Of a DNA stretch of 31,346 bases, positions 19,480-27,784 are shown piece after piece; position 1 is the first letter of the stretch; the number at the start of each line of letters is the position of its first letter. Made by a program: the position numbers and the translations under genes. Source of the stretch: an uncultured Lactobacillaceae bacterium (GTDB lineage: Bacteria; Bacillota; Bacilli; Lactobacillales; Lactobacillaceae). The stretch lies in assembly GCA_934216625.1 (NCBI GenBank), contig CAKQCC010000008.1:1-31346 (forward strand), in the 5' to 3' direction. The notes beneath the pieces were generated by a model. That model did no database searches. It was not told the DNA's origin and was given only the letters and a program-made list of their open reading frames with translations.

Positions 19480-21327
19480 TTGAATAACCATATTAAATTT
19501 TTCCACTCAATTCACTTTAAAATTGCGCTGGTGTTTGCGTTAATTTTGCTGATTTCACTAGAAGTGGTTGGCGCGGTCTTCGTTAGTCAGCTTGAGAAAC
19601 GCAACGTTGCTCAGTACGAACGCCAGGTTCAGCTGCCGACTTACGTTGATAAGTCATTGACGACCCAGTTGAGCCGTAGTGACCAGTTGAAAGCCAACCG
19701 AAAAATCCACACGCTCTTGTCAGACACAAGCAACACGAATGCCGACCAGATTCAGGTCATCGATTCAAAAGGAACCATCCGTGGAACTAACCAGATTAAC
19801 AACGGTGCGATCGTTGACCAAAAGACTACCGATCAGGACGTTAAGAACGCTTTGTATAATAACAAGACCGTTAATAAAACCACTTACGACAGCCAAGACG
19901 CAACTCGTTACTACACGGTCGTCATCCCGCTGATTCACGGTCAAAACGGCAGTACCGCCGGAGTAATCTACATTCGGGCGAGCTTGAACCCGGTTTATAA
20001 GACGATCAACAGCATCACCATCATTTACTTGCTGGCGGCGCTGATTACGATTTTGATTGGGTTGCTGGTTGCCATTGTAATCTCGAGGGCGATTACCCAG
20101 CCGATCGATGAGATGAAGAAACAGACGCTGCAGATTGCCCACGGTGATTATTCCGGGCACGTTCACGTTTATGGCCAGGATGAACTGGGCCAGTTAGCAA
20201 TGGCCGTTAATAATTTGTCGGTCAAAATTCGGGAATCACAAGAGTCAACCGAATCCGAACGCCGGCGATTGAATTCGGTGCTGACCAACATGAATGACGG
20301 GGTCCTAGCGACCGACCGCAGTGGAGTCGTTATGATTTCGAACGCTAAAGCTTTGGACTTTCTGGGGCTTAAAAGTGAAAACGTGATCGGGCACCAGATC
20401 CTGAAGGTCCTTCGAATTGATCATCAGTATTCTTTGAAAGAATTAATGGAACAACCGCGCCAGGTTCAGATCGACTTGTCGAACTGGCACCAGGCCCTAA
20501 TTCTTCACGCTCATTTCTCGCTGATTCAACGCAATTCGGGCTTCGTCAGCGGCTTGGTTTGCGTGCTGCACGACGTTACTGAGCAGCAGAAAATTGATGA
20601 AGACCGGAAGCAGTTCGTTTCCAACGTTTCACACGAATTGAGAACGCCGCTGACGAGTGTTCACGCTTATCTGGAAACCTTGCTGGCGGGAGCTTGGCGA
20701 GATCACGAGATTGCGCCCAAGTTCCTAAAGACGACCCAAAACGAAACCGACCGGATGATCAGGATGGTGCGGAACTTGCTAATGCTGTCCCGAATGGATT
20801 CTGGAAAACAGAAGATGGCTCCCGAATTGGTTAACTTCAACGAATTTTTGGCTCACGTGATTCACCATTATCAGTCCATGATTAAACGTGGGGTCCAGAT
20901 TACCCCCAATCTCAAGCTTAATCACAATTACCGAATTAATTGCAACTTTACTAAGCAATCCCTGTGGGTTGAAATTGATCCCGGCCAGTTTACCCGGGTG
21001 GTGAATAACATCATGAATAACGCGCTGAAGTATTCACCAGCCGGCAGCGCAATTACTTGTTCGCTATACGAAACTCACCGGCGGGTCCTGTTCAGCATTA
21101 AAGACCACGGGATCGGGATCCCCCAGAACGCCCAGGACCACATTTTTGACCGGTTCTACCGGGTTGATAAATCTAGAACCCGGGCCAGTGGTGGGACTGG
21201 ACTTGGCCTGGCGATTTGCAAGGAAATCGTTGAATCACTGGGTGGTAGTATCTGGGTCGAAAGCACCGAAGGTCAGGGCTCGACGTTTTACATTTCATTG
21301 CCTGATGAGCCAGTAGAAGGGGATTAA
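19480..21327 (+). CDS. walK: WalK (YycG) sensor histidine kinase
   Basis: Membrane sensor kinase of the essential WalRK system. The 615 aa run as follows. Membrane helix 1 (about 14-36) is followed by an extracellular PAS-like domain, then helix 2 (about 176-200). A HAMP domain (RAITQPIDEMKKQTLQIAHG) and a cytoplasmic PAS domain (NSVLTNMNDGVLATDRSG) come next. HisKA has NVSHELRTPLTS with phospho-acceptor His385, and the HATPase has NNIMNNALKYSPAG, DHGIGIP and GGTGLGLAI. This is the full WalK layout including the intracellular PAS. The start is TTG 19480 after GAGGGG (19463-19468); no early ATG exists. It ends 4 bases before walH. Confidence 0.97.
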   Translation: MNNHIKFFHSIHFKIALVFALILLISLEVVGAVFVSQLEKRNVAQYERQVQLPTYVDKSLTTQLSRSDQLKANRKIHTLLSDTSNTNADQIQVIDSKGTIRGTNQINNGAIVDQKTTDQDVKNALYNNKTVNKTTYDSQDATRYYTVVIPLIHGQNGSTAGVIYIRASLNPVYKTINSITIIYLLAALITILIGLLVAIVISRAITQPIDEMKKQTLQIAHGDYSGHVHVYGQDELGQLAMAVNNLSVKIRESQESTESERRRLNSVLTNMNDGVLATDRSGVVMISNAKALDFLGLKSENVIGHQILKVLRIDHQYSLKELMEQPRQVQIDLSNWHQALILHAHFSLIQRNSGFVSGLVCVLHDVTEQQKIDEDRKQFVSNVSHELRTPLTSVHAYLETLLAGAWRDHEIAPKFLKTTQNETDRMIRMVRNLLMLSRMDSGKQKMAPELVNFNEFLAHVIHHYQSMIKRGVQITPNLKLNHNYRINCNFTKQSLWVEIDPGQFTRVVNNIMNNALKYSPAGSAITCSLYETHRRVLFSIKDHGIGIPQNAQDHIFDRFYRVDKSRTRASGGTGLGLAICKEIVESLGGSIWVESTEGQGSTFYISLPDEPVEGD

Positions 21328-21331
21328 AGAG

Positions 21332-22630
21332 ATGAAGCTCGTTAGAAAATATGGCTTAGCCGCGGCACTTTGTATCGCGGTGATCATTAGTTTCGTGCTC
21401 TCCATCGTTTTGTGGTCGAATCCGTCGTACGAACGAAGCAAAAAAAGTAATTTAAGCAGTTCCAGAAGCAGTTTAATTAGTAATAGTAAACCACTTTCGT
21501 ACGTATACATGCCGACTAAGGTCATTTACACTAACCGCGATGGCCGGCAGTGGATTTTGACCGACTCCAACGTTAATCTCATCAGTGAAATAATGAAGCA
21601 GGTGAGAAAAGATTATGCCAACCGAATGCAACTGGTCAGCAGTCATTCAACCCATCAATATTTTCACGACCTGAACCGACCGAAATCGCTGATCCTTGAT
21701 TATCATAGCGACGTTACTACTAAGTTGCTGGATTCAGTTTTAAGTGGTCGCCTTTCAAAATTACCTAACCGGGTAATTGACCGGATCGAGTTACCACTTA
21801 ACAATCAGCGTTGCCTTTACCTGTTTCGCGATCAGGGTCAGCGCGTCTATCGAGTGTCCTTGAATAATCACGAGATTCACGGCCTGAAAAAGATCCTGCG
21901 TCTCCATCTGCACCGGATTCCCGTTAAAATTAAGTCCAATTACGGTCGACCGCTGATTGATTACCAGGGCTCAATTTCGATGCCCCAATATGAATATTTG
22001 ATTAACAAGCAGACCCAGAATTACTGCGTAATGCACTTGCTGAACGGTGGCCAGCGGATTGTGAGGACCCGTCGCCATGCCAGGACGGTGTACAGTGACG
22101 AGGCGAACCGTCAGCTGATTTTTGATAAGTACCAAAACGCGACGTTCGTTAATGATCAGCCGCGGCGTTGGGGCAGCTTTAATCATAACTTGGATTGGTC
22201 CTACCGGTATTTAAATCAGCTGAATCTATCGCTAAACGACGTTCACTATTTTGATTTTAACCCCAAATCGAAGTCAATTACGTACCGCGGCTTTATTGAA
22301 GGCTTTCCAATTTTTAACCCGACCCAGCTTGGCGCCGTCAGTTTGCAGCACCGAAATGGTGAATTGCGGTCTAATTATTCACTTGAATCGCTGCAGATCC
22401 CGATCCCGAACGAACGCAAACCCCTTAAATTACCGAGCACTAAACGGGTAATGATGGTTTTACGGTCACATGGTTATAAGATGCACAACGTTCAGGCGGT
22501 TGAGATCGGTTACGAGTGGAAAAACGCGAAGTCGTCGAAGATTCTGGCGAACCTGATTCCAGGTTGGTTTATCGAATACAACAACCACTGGATTAACTAT
22601 GGTCAGCTGAATAACGGAGCACTTGAGTAG
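21332..22630 (+). CDS. walH: WalH (YycH) accessory regulator of WalK
   Basis: A single-pass membrane protein that contacts WalK from outside the cell together with WalI. It restrains the kinase in Bacillus and promotes its activity in Staphylococcus. The 432-aa product has an N-terminal membrane anchor (YGLAAALCIAVIISFVLSIVLW, about residues 6-27), then a large extracellular region of alternating basic and aromatic segments. Sequence conservation in this family is low, so the call leans on size, anchor and position between walK and walI. The start ATG 21332 follows AGAAGGGG. Its stop TAG overlaps walI's ribosome binding site. Confidence 0.9.
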   Translation: MKLVRKYGLAAALCIAVIISFVLSIVLWSNPSYERSKKSNLSSSRSSLISNSKPLSYVYMPTKVIYTNRDGRQWILTDSNVNLISEIMKQVRKDYANRMQLVSSHSTHQYFHDLNRPKSLILDYHSDVTTKLLDSVLSGRLSKLPNRVIDRIELPLNNQRCLYLFRDQGQRVYRVSLNNHEIHGLKKILRLHLHRIPVKIKSNYGRPLIDYQGSISMPQYEYLINKQTQNYCVMHLLNGGQRIVRTRRHARTVYSDEANRQLIFDKYQNATFVNDQPRRWGSFNHNLDWSYRYLNQLNLSLNDVHYFDFNPKSKSITYRGFIEGFPIFNPTQLGAVSLQHRNGELRSNYSLESLQIPIPNERKPLKLPSTKRVMMVLRSHGYKMHNVQAVEIGYEWKNAKSSKILANLIPGWFIEYNNHWINYGQLNNGALE

Positions 22631-22641
22631 GAGGCCTTGGT

Positions 22642-23472
22642 TTGGACTTTAAACGGATTCAAGTTATTTTTCTAATTACGTTCGTGATCATCGACGTCTT
22701 TCTGTTTTCGCTATTTCACCGCAACGAAAACGTTCAAACCGATGATTTGAACAGTGGTAATCAGACCAACGTGGTGGCCGAAATGCATAACGATCAGATT
22801 TCTTTTCACCACCGGCCTTCCGGAGTTTCGGGGACCGGTTATTACGTTGCGGCCAAAAAGACTAACGGTTTGCATAACGAGATGCAGGAATTGGCTAACC
22901 AGAATTCACATTATAATGGCGGTCGACTCATCAGCACCTTTAAGCATCCGGTCGCTTTAAATCGTCGGCAACCTCATTTGACGATCAACCGGAAACTGAA
23001 CGACCCCACGTTTATCCTGCACGGTGACCAATATCATTACAGCAGCGATCTTTCGAGCCGTGATGAATTAGTGTATGTTCAGCAGGTTCCTAAAAACGCC
23101 GAAAATCAAGACGTGTTTTCTAAAACCGCAGAAATTAAGTTTCGGCTTAATGATCATTATTTGGAAGGCTATACCCAGGAATACGTTAATCACGTTAAGA
23201 CCCTTCACGAAAAACTGAACACGATTTCGGAAAAACGGGCTCTGACGTGGTTATACCAGTACAACAATATTCCAAACAACACTAAAATCGAGTGGTGTCA
23301 TTTTGCCTACACCCGCCTGCTGTCGGTTAAAGGGAATCGGGTGTACATTCCGACCTGGGTAATTGCGTTAAAGACCAATAATTCACCGGTTCATTATCGC
23401 GACGTCAACGCGTTTACCGGTTCGATCATTAAGCACCGGAACCTTAGCAACAACAGTAAGGCCCTGGGATAA
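22642..23472 (+). CDS. walI: WalI (YycI) accessory regulator of WalK
   Basis: Partner of WalH in control of WalK. The 276 aa begin with a membrane anchor (IQVIFLITFVIIDVFLFSLF, about 6-25), followed by an extracellular region that typically adopts a fold like WalH's C-terminal part. The residues NVVAEMHNDQISF and the C-terminal VYIPTWVIAL..N are of the family type. Start TTG 22642 is set by AGGAGG (22629-22634), seven bases upstream and overlapping the walH stop. This overlap suggests coupled translation of walH and walI. Confidence 0.9.
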   Translation: MDFKRIQVIFLITFVIIDVFLFSLFHRNENVQTDDLNSGNQTNVVAEMHNDQISFHHRPSGVSGTGYYVAAKKTNGLHNEMQELANQNSHYNGGRLISTFKHPVALNRRQPHLTINRKLNDPTFILHGDQYHYSSDLSSRDELVYVQQVPKNAENQDVFSKTAEIKFRLNDHYLEGYTQEYVNHVKTLHEKLNTISEKRALTWLYQYNNIPNNTKIEWCHFAYTRLLSVKGNRVYIPTWVIALKTNNSPVHYRDVNAFTGSIIKHRNLSNNSKALG

Positions 23473-23493
23473 AACGGAAAGAAGCTGAAAATA

Positions 23494-24297
23494 GTGACTG
23501 GTGCAATTAAAATTTGTTTATTGTCAAGCGGCAGCGGCGGTAATTCGACGTATATTCAAACGGCTCAGCACCAAATCTTGCTCGACGCCGGTTTAAGCGG
23601 GGTCAAAATTGAGCGGTTGCTGCGGTCGATTCACCGCGATCCTAACCGGATTGATATGCTGCTGGTTAGTCACGAACACAGTGACCACGCGAAAGGGGTC
23701 GGCATTTTGGCCCGCAAGTATCCGCAAATCAGGGTTTTCGCTAACCCGAAGACCTGGGCCGCCATGAAATCCAGGATTGGCCCGGTCGCCCCGAGCCAAC
23801 GATGCGTTTTCCCGGAGGGGCAGACCATGACCTTTGGCGATTTAGCGATTCAGAGCTTCGGGACCTCGCATGATTCGGCCGACGCCCAATATTACAAATT
23901 TACTTGTCACGGCAAAAGCTTCGCGATGATTACGGATACTGGCTACGTATCTCGCCACATTCAGAAAATCATCAATAACTGTGAGGCGTTTGCACTCGAG
24001 AGCAATTACGACGTCGAGATGTTACGGCACGGACCTTATTCCTGGCCGTTGCAGCGGCGAATCTTGAGCGACGTTGGTCATTTGTCGAACGACCAGAGCG
24101 CCGAAGTTCTGGCGAACGTCATCGGCAACCGGACCCGCTACGTGTTCCTGGCTCACCGCAGCCACAATAACAACACCGTTAAGCTGGCTCATCAGACGGT
24201 CGCTAATTTTCTGCTCCACAACGGCTTACCGGTCGGCCGTGATTTCAAAATTTTCGATACTGATGTCGAAGCCCCGACCCCGTTGATCACGATTTAG
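23494..24297 (+). CDS. walJ: WalJ (YycJ) metallo-beta-lactamase-fold hydrolase
   Basis: MBL-fold protein always near walRK and thought to act as a nuclease in replication or mismatch repair and wall coordination. In 267 aa it shows LLSSGSGGNSTYI at 9-21 and the metal motif SHEHSDH (His60, His62, Asp64, His65). MITDTGYVS and ALESNYD follow, then the C-terminal FLAHRSHNNN. The metal-binding set looks complete. Start GTG 23494. It lies 21 bases after walI and 15 before htrA, inside the operon. Confidence 0.94.
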   Translation: MTGAIKICLLSSGSGGNSTYIQTAQHQILLDAGLSGVKIERLLRSIHRDPNRIDMLLVSHEHSDHAKGVGILARKYPQIRVFANPKTWAAMKSRIGPVAPSQRCVFPEGQTMTFGDLAIQSFGTSHDSADAQYYKFTCHGKSFAMITDTGYVSRHIQKIINNCEAFALESNYDVEMLRHGPYSWPLQRRILSDVGHLSNDQSAEVLANVIGNRTRYVFLAHRSHNNNTVKLAHQTVANFLLHNGLPVGRDFKIFDTDVEAPTPLITI

Positions 24298-24312
24298 CAA
24301 GGATGAAGTTCA

Positions 24313-25521
24313 TTGAAACTGAAACCGATTCACAAGGTAATTATTTTAGCTTTAATTGCGGGCTTATTTGGCGGCGCCTTAGCTTACGGCGGGATTGAGT
24401 ATCTGGTTAACGACACGAATCCGGTCACCCAAGAAACCGCGATCCCGAAGAGCCCTAACCGCTACGGAACGGCGAAAGTTAATAACGTCAAAGTCAACGT
24501 TCAGAGCCAGTCCGAACGGGCTTTTCAGTCGGTCAAAAACGACGTGGTTTCGGTAATTAACCAGAAACGCCAGACCAATCAAAACCCGTTATCCCGATTA
24601 TTTAATTTGAATCCTAACCCCAAATCAAGCAGTAGACTGCAGACCAGCAGTGAAGGCTCCGGGGTTATTTATAAGGTTCATGGTGACGCCGCTTACGTGG
24701 TCACCAATAATCACGTGGTGACCGGCTCGAATGCGATCGAAGTCTTGCTAAGTAACGGGAAACGGATGCGGGCCCAGGTGGTTGGTAAAGATAAGCTGAC
24801 CGATTTAGCGGTGCTGAAAATTAATTCTAATCAAGTTCATCAAGTCGCGACGTTCGGCAATTCCGACCGGATTCGGGTTGGTGAGACTTCACTAGCGATC
24901 GGTTCACCGCTGGGTTCCCAATACGCTTCGTCACTAACCCAGGGCATCATTTCGGCTAAGAAACGGGAAGTCCCGAAAGTTAACGGTTCGGGACAGGAAA
25001 TTGGTGACGCCAACGTGATTCAGACCGATACTGCCATTAACCCCGGTAATTCCGGCGGGCCGCTAATTGACCTGGCGGGACAGGTGATCGGAATTAACTC
25101 GATGAAATTAGCTTCCGACGGTCAAGGCACTAACGTAGAAGGGATGGGTTTTGCCATCCCCAGCAACGAAGTCACGCGGGTGATCAACCAGCTCGTCAAA
25201 AACGGTCGGGTGGTTCGGCCCCGTTTAGGCGTGGTGTACACCGATTTGGCTTCGGTTGACGGCCGGCAGCGCCGGAAAATTTTGAAACTACCCAATCAAG
25301 TTACTCAGGGTTCGATAATCTTAGCCGTAAAACCCGGTTCGACAGCGCAAAAAGCGGGATTAAAGAAATATGACGTCATTACTAAGCTGGCGGGTCAGAA
25401 AATCAACGGGCTTGCTCAATTACGGGACGTCCTTTACGCCCATCAAGTTGGCGACCGGATTTCAGTTGAATATTATCAGCAGGGGCATTTAAAGCGAACC
25501 AACCTGCGATTGAGTAAATAA
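24313..25521 (+). CDS. htrA: HtrA/DegP-like membrane-anchored serine protease
   Basis: Surface quality-control protease that degrades or processes misfolded exported proteins. The 402 aa comprise an N-terminal membrane anchor (VIILALIAGLFGGALAYGGI, about 9-28), a Ser/Asn/Pro linker and a trypsin-like domain. The triad is His134 (VTNNHVVTG), Asp164 (LTDLAVLKI) and Ser247 (NPGNSGGP). One PDZ domain spans about 300-398 (GSIILAVKPGSTAQKAGL, YDVITKLAGQKI). Start TTG 24313 with AAGGATG upstream. As last gene of the wal operon it links wall stress sensing to protein quality control. Confidence 0.97.
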   Translation: MKLKPIHKVIILALIAGLFGGALAYGGIEYLVNDTNPVTQETAIPKSPNRYGTAKVNNVKVNVQSQSERAFQSVKNDVVSVINQKRQTNQNPLSRLFNLNPNPKSSSRLQTSSEGSGVIYKVHGDAAYVVTNNHVVTGSNAIEVLLSNGKRMRAQVVGKDKLTDLAVLKINSNQVHQVATFGNSDRIRVGETSLAIGSPLGSQYASSLTQGIISAKKREVPKVNGSGQEIGDANVIQTDTAINPGNSGGPLIDLAGQVIGINSMKLASDGQGTNVEGMGFAIPSNEVTRVINQLVKNGRVVRPRLGVVYTDLASVDGRQRRKILKLPNQVTQGSIILAVKPGSTAQKAGLKKYDVITKLAGQKINGLAQLRDVLYAHQVGDRISVEYYQQGHLKRTNLRLSK

Positions 25522-25546
25522 AAAACTGCCAAAAGTTTGGCAGCTT
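25517..25546. terminator. terminator between htrA and the leftward 24-aa ORF
   Basis: CTGCCAA (25526-25532) pairs with TTGGCAG (25537-25543). On the minus strand a T-rich run (TTTTTATTT) follows, making it strong leftward. On the plus strand the tail is only CTTAATTTCTT, so it is weaker for htrA. Confidence 0.75.
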
Positions 25547-25558
25547 AATTTCTTAAAT

Positions 25559-25633
25559 TCAGTTCGCGGTAATCTCTAAGGCAAACAAGCCCAAGATTCC
25601 CGTGATGATAATTACGATTAACATGATTTCCAT
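25559..25633 (-). CDS. possible 24-aa hydrophobic peptide
   Basis: Not recognised. The frame encodes MEIMLIVIIITG followed by ILGLFALEITAN, a single hydrophobic helix with an acidic/polar end. It is preceded on the minus strand by an extended -10 (TGC TAAAAT, 25662-25654) and followed 15 bases later by a terminator that is strong in this direction, so a short transcript is likely. A clear Shine-Dalgarno is absent, which lowers confidence in translation. The start could also be the second ATG (codon 4). It resembles small membrane proteins or type I toxins only in general character. Confidence 0.4.
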   Translation of the reverse strand: MEIMLIVIIITGILGLFALEITAN

Positions 25634-25653
25634 GCTTTTAGAAGCACTTAATA

Positions 25654-25662
25654 ATTTTAGCA
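25654..25662 (-). promoter_or_regulatory. extended -10 ahead of the 24-aa ORF
   Basis: On the minus strand TGC plus TAAAAT. The heptamer AAGTGCT occurs twice as a direct repeat, once at the -10 and once about 16 bases downstream, which could be an operator. The -35 is poor. Confidence 0.45.
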
Positions 25663-25669
25663 CTTGATC

Positions 25670-25716
25670 ACCCGCGTTAAAAAATTACTAAACGAATGTC
25701 TTTAGCTTACGCGGGT
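25670..25716 (-). terminator. nested inverted repeat, likely terminator of the macrodomain gene
   Basis: An outer stem ACCCGCGT/ACGCGGGT (25670-25677 with 25709-25716) encloses an inner stem CTAAA/TTTAG (25688-25692 with 25701-25705). On the minus strand the inner stem is followed by TAATTTTTT, which suits a leftward terminator 19 bases after the macrodomain stop. The GC-rich outer arms are not needed for that and may have another role. Confidence 0.5.
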
Positions 25717-25734
25717 TGAGTGAAAATGTAAAGT

Positions 25735-26235
25735 TTAACGCTCAGGATTAGCGCTTTGGTAGGCTCGGTAAGTTTGCGGATCGAAGCAGACCATTACGAC
25801 CCTGAGTTTAGCCTGAAAATTCCGAATCGTTTTGACCGCGATCTGAGCGGCCTGTCGAAGCGGGTAGTGGTAGACGCCGGTGCTGATTGAAGGAAAAGCA
25901 ACGGTGTTACAATGATAAGTAACCGCTTTTTCTAGGCTGTTAGAGTAGCAAGCCTTTAGTTCTTGAGGTTCGTGGTGGTTACCGCCGCGCCAGATGGGGC
26001 CCACGGTATGAATAATGTACTTGGCCGGTAGATTAAAACCGGCCGTGACTTTGGCCTGGCCGGTGGGGCAGCCACGTAACTTTCGGCAAGCGGCGTTCAG
26101 CTGCTGCATTCCGGCGGCACGGTGGATCGCACCGTCAACGCCACCACCGCCCGCTAGTCTGGAATTAGCGGCGTTGACGATGGCGTCAACTTTGATTTTG
26201 GTGATGTCACCTTTGATGATTTTTAAATTAGCCAT
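25735..26235 (-). CDS. macrodomain O-acetyl-ADP-ribose deacetylase (YmdB-like)
   Basis: A single-domain macrodomain hydrolase, expected to remove ADP-ribose or O-acetyl-ADP-ribose adducts. The 166 aa show IIKGDITKIKVDAIVNAANS at the start, with Asn21/Asn24 and the glycine loop LAGGGGVDGAIHRAAG (residues 27-42). YIIHTVGPIW and the second ribose loop FPSISTGVYHYP follow. These are the ADP-ribose-binding parts of the MacroD/YmdB class. It is transcribed leftward, opposite to all large neighbours, with AGGAGA 9-14 bases before the ATG. A TACAAT preceded by TGA on the minus strand in the divergent gap could be its -10. The target cannot be told from sequence. Confidence 0.93.
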   Translation of the reverse strand: MANLKIIKGDITKIKVDAIVNAANSRLAGGGGVDGAIHRAAGMQQLNAACRKLRGCPTGQAKVTAGFNLPAKYIIHTVGPIWRGGNHHEPQELKACYSNSLEKAVTYHCNTVAFPSISTGVYHYPLRQAAQIAVKTIRNFQAKLRVVMVCFDPQTYRAYQSANPER

Positions 26236-26299
26236 TTAAAATTCTCCTATCTAAAGTGGGTTGTTAAGTAATTGTATCATTTAATGAAAGGTGATTGAC

Positions 26300-27145
26300 A
26301 TGAAAAAACAAACTTGGTTAGTAACCGGGACTCACACCGGCTTCGGTAAAAATTTAGCAACGCTCTTGGCCCAGAAGCCGAACGTTAATTTAGTGGCGAC
26401 GGCCCGCAAGCCGGCAACCCAATTAAACTACTTGGATCAGTACGATCACGGCCAGATTAAGAAGGCGCAGCTGGACGTGACTAAGCACGACCAGGTCGTT
26501 AAAACGGTTCAGCTGGCTCAACAAGCCTTTGGCGGCGTCGACGTTTTGGTTAACAACGCTGGCTTAGGCTACTTCAGTACCTTTGAAGAAAGTGACTGGC
26601 GGGAAGCTCACTACCTGTTCGACGTCAACGTCTGGGGCCTGGCTGATGTGACCCGGAACGTTCTGCCGATGATGCGTAAACAAAAATCGGGGACCATCGT
26701 TAACTTCTCTTCAATCTGTGGTTTAACCGGCTTCTTGGCCCTATCCTATTATGACGCCACGAAACACGCGGTCGAAGGCTTAACCAAGACGATCGCCCGC
26801 GAAGTTAAGCCATTGGGGATTAAGTGCATGCTGATCGAACCGAGTGGCTTTCGGACCGACTGGGGCGGCCGTTCCTCCGAAAAGACGGTCACGAAGCTAG
26901 CTGATTACCGGCCAGTTGAACAGACCATTCAGCACATGCAGCAGTATGGTTCAACCCAGACGCCTGGTGACCCGATGAAGGCCGCGAAGATCATTTATGA
27001 TCAAGTCACTAACCATTGGAGTACTTTACCGCTGCACTTACCACTCGGTCGGGCGGCCACTGACGAAGCCGCAAGCGAACTGAAGCGTGATTTGGCCGAA
27101 ATCAAGCGGGTGCGCAAGACTTCGATTTCGGCTGACGATCGCTAG
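26300..27145 (+). CDS. short-chain dehydrogenase/reductase (SDR)
   Basis: NAD(P)-dependent oxidoreductase of the classical SDR family, substrate unknown. The 281 aa from ATG 26300 (GAAAGGTGA at 26285-26293; the in-frame GTG at 26291 lies in the ribosome binding site) have the cofactor motif TGTHTGFG at 9-16, NNAG at 85-88, and the active-site set Ser138, Tyr151, Lys155 (FSSICG, YYDATK). TARKPAT after the second strand, with Arg36, hints at NADP preference. It is divergent from the macrodomain gene. An imperfect GTGGTC/GACCAC hairpin follows, but without a T run. Confidence 0.93.
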   Translation: MKKQTWLVTGTHTGFGKNLATLLAQKPNVNLVATARKPATQLNYLDQYDHGQIKKAQLDVTKHDQVVKTVQLAQQAFGGVDVLVNNAGLGYFSTFEESDWREAHYLFDVNVWGLADVTRNVLPMMRKQKSGTIVNFSSICGLTGFLALSYYDATKHAVEGLTKTIAREVKPLGIKCMLIEPSGFRTDWGGRSSEKTVTKLADYRPVEQTIQHMQQYGSTQTPGDPMKAAKIIYDQVTNHWSTLPLHLPLGRAATDEAASELKRDLAEIKRVRKTSISADDR

Positions 27146-27164
27146 GAACCCGAACCGGTAGTGG

Positions 27165-27220
27165 TGGTCAAATTTTCGACCACAAGATATAGTAGTTATC
27201 CACAGCCCCTGTGGATAACT
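27165..27220 (+). promoter_or_regulatory. rlmH promoter overlapped by a palindrome of two DnaA boxes
   Basis: A plausible promoter is TGGTCA (27165-27170), 17 bases, TATAGT (27188-27193). The predicted RNA start, about 27200, falls inside a perfect 12-bp inverted repeat: AGTTATCCACAG (27194-27205), CCC, then CTGTGGATAACT (27209-27220). Each arm contains a consensus DnaA box (27196-27204 forward, 27210-27218 reverse). DnaA bound here would be expected to block rlmH transcription; that is inference. Confidence 0.7.
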
Positions 27221-27241
27221 CGGGATAAGTAGGTGATTACG

Positions 27242-27721
27242 GTGAACGTGACGATGATTTCGGTCGGTAAACTGAAGACGAAGTGGTTCAAACGCGGCGT
27301 GGCCGAGTACGCGAAGCGGCTTTCCCGGTTTTGCAAGTTTAAGACGGTCGTGGTGAAGTCGGAACCCGAACCCGAACCGTTAAGTCAAGCCCAAGCCCAG
27401 CAGATTATGGCGAAAGAAGGGCAGCGGATTCTTCACAAAATCAAGCCGCGGGATTACGTGTTCGCGCTGGCGATCCAGGGCCGTGAACAGACTTCTAAAA
27501 AATTCGCGGCGCAGCTTCAGCGGTTGATGACCTATGGACATTCGCAGCTGGTCTTCGTGATCGGCGGTTCGCTTGGCTTATCCCCGGCAGTCTTGCGACG
27601 GGCCGATTATCAGTTATCATTCGGTCGCTTCACGCTGCCGCACGAGTTGATGCGAGTCGTGTTAGCTGAGCAGATTTACCGGGCCTTCATGATTAACGCG
27701 GGGACCCCGTACAATAAATAA
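27242..27721 (+). CDS. rlmH: 23S rRNA (pseudouridine-1915-N3) methyltransferase RlmH
   Basis: SPOUT-family enzyme that methylates pseudouridine 1915 in helix 69 of 23S rRNA. From GTG 27242 it is 159 aa, the family's standard length, beginning MNVTMISVGKLKTKWF. AGGTGA at 27231-27236 supports this start over the GTG at 27233. Typical motifs are YVFALAIQGREQTSKKFA, the SAM-binding FVIGGSLGLSPAV, and the C-terminal LPHELMRVVLAEQIYRAF ending in TPYNK. It stands alone, near oriC as in staphylococci and streptococci. Confidence 0.96.
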   Translation: MNVTMISVGKLKTKWFKRGVAEYAKRLSRFCKFKTVVVKSEPEPEPLSQAQAQQIMAKEGQRILHKIKPRDYVFALAIQGREQTSKKFAAQLQRLMTYGHSQLVFVIGGSLGLSPAVLRRADYQLSFGRFTLPHELMRVVLAEQIYRAFMINAGTPYNK

Positions 27722-27746
27722 AAGCCCACTGATTAGAGTGAGCTTT
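27721..27746. terminator. terminator after rlmH, usable in both directions
   Basis: AAAGC(C)CACT and AGTG(A)GCTTT form a 9-bp stem with one mismatch and a 6-base loop. The minus-strand tail (CTTTTATTTATT) is richer in T than the plus-strand tail. It could therefore end leftward RNA from the 27785-27874 ORF as well as rlmH. Confidence 0.65.
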
Positions 27747-27784
27747 CAGCACGATTAAGATTTAGACAAGACATAATTTTATAA

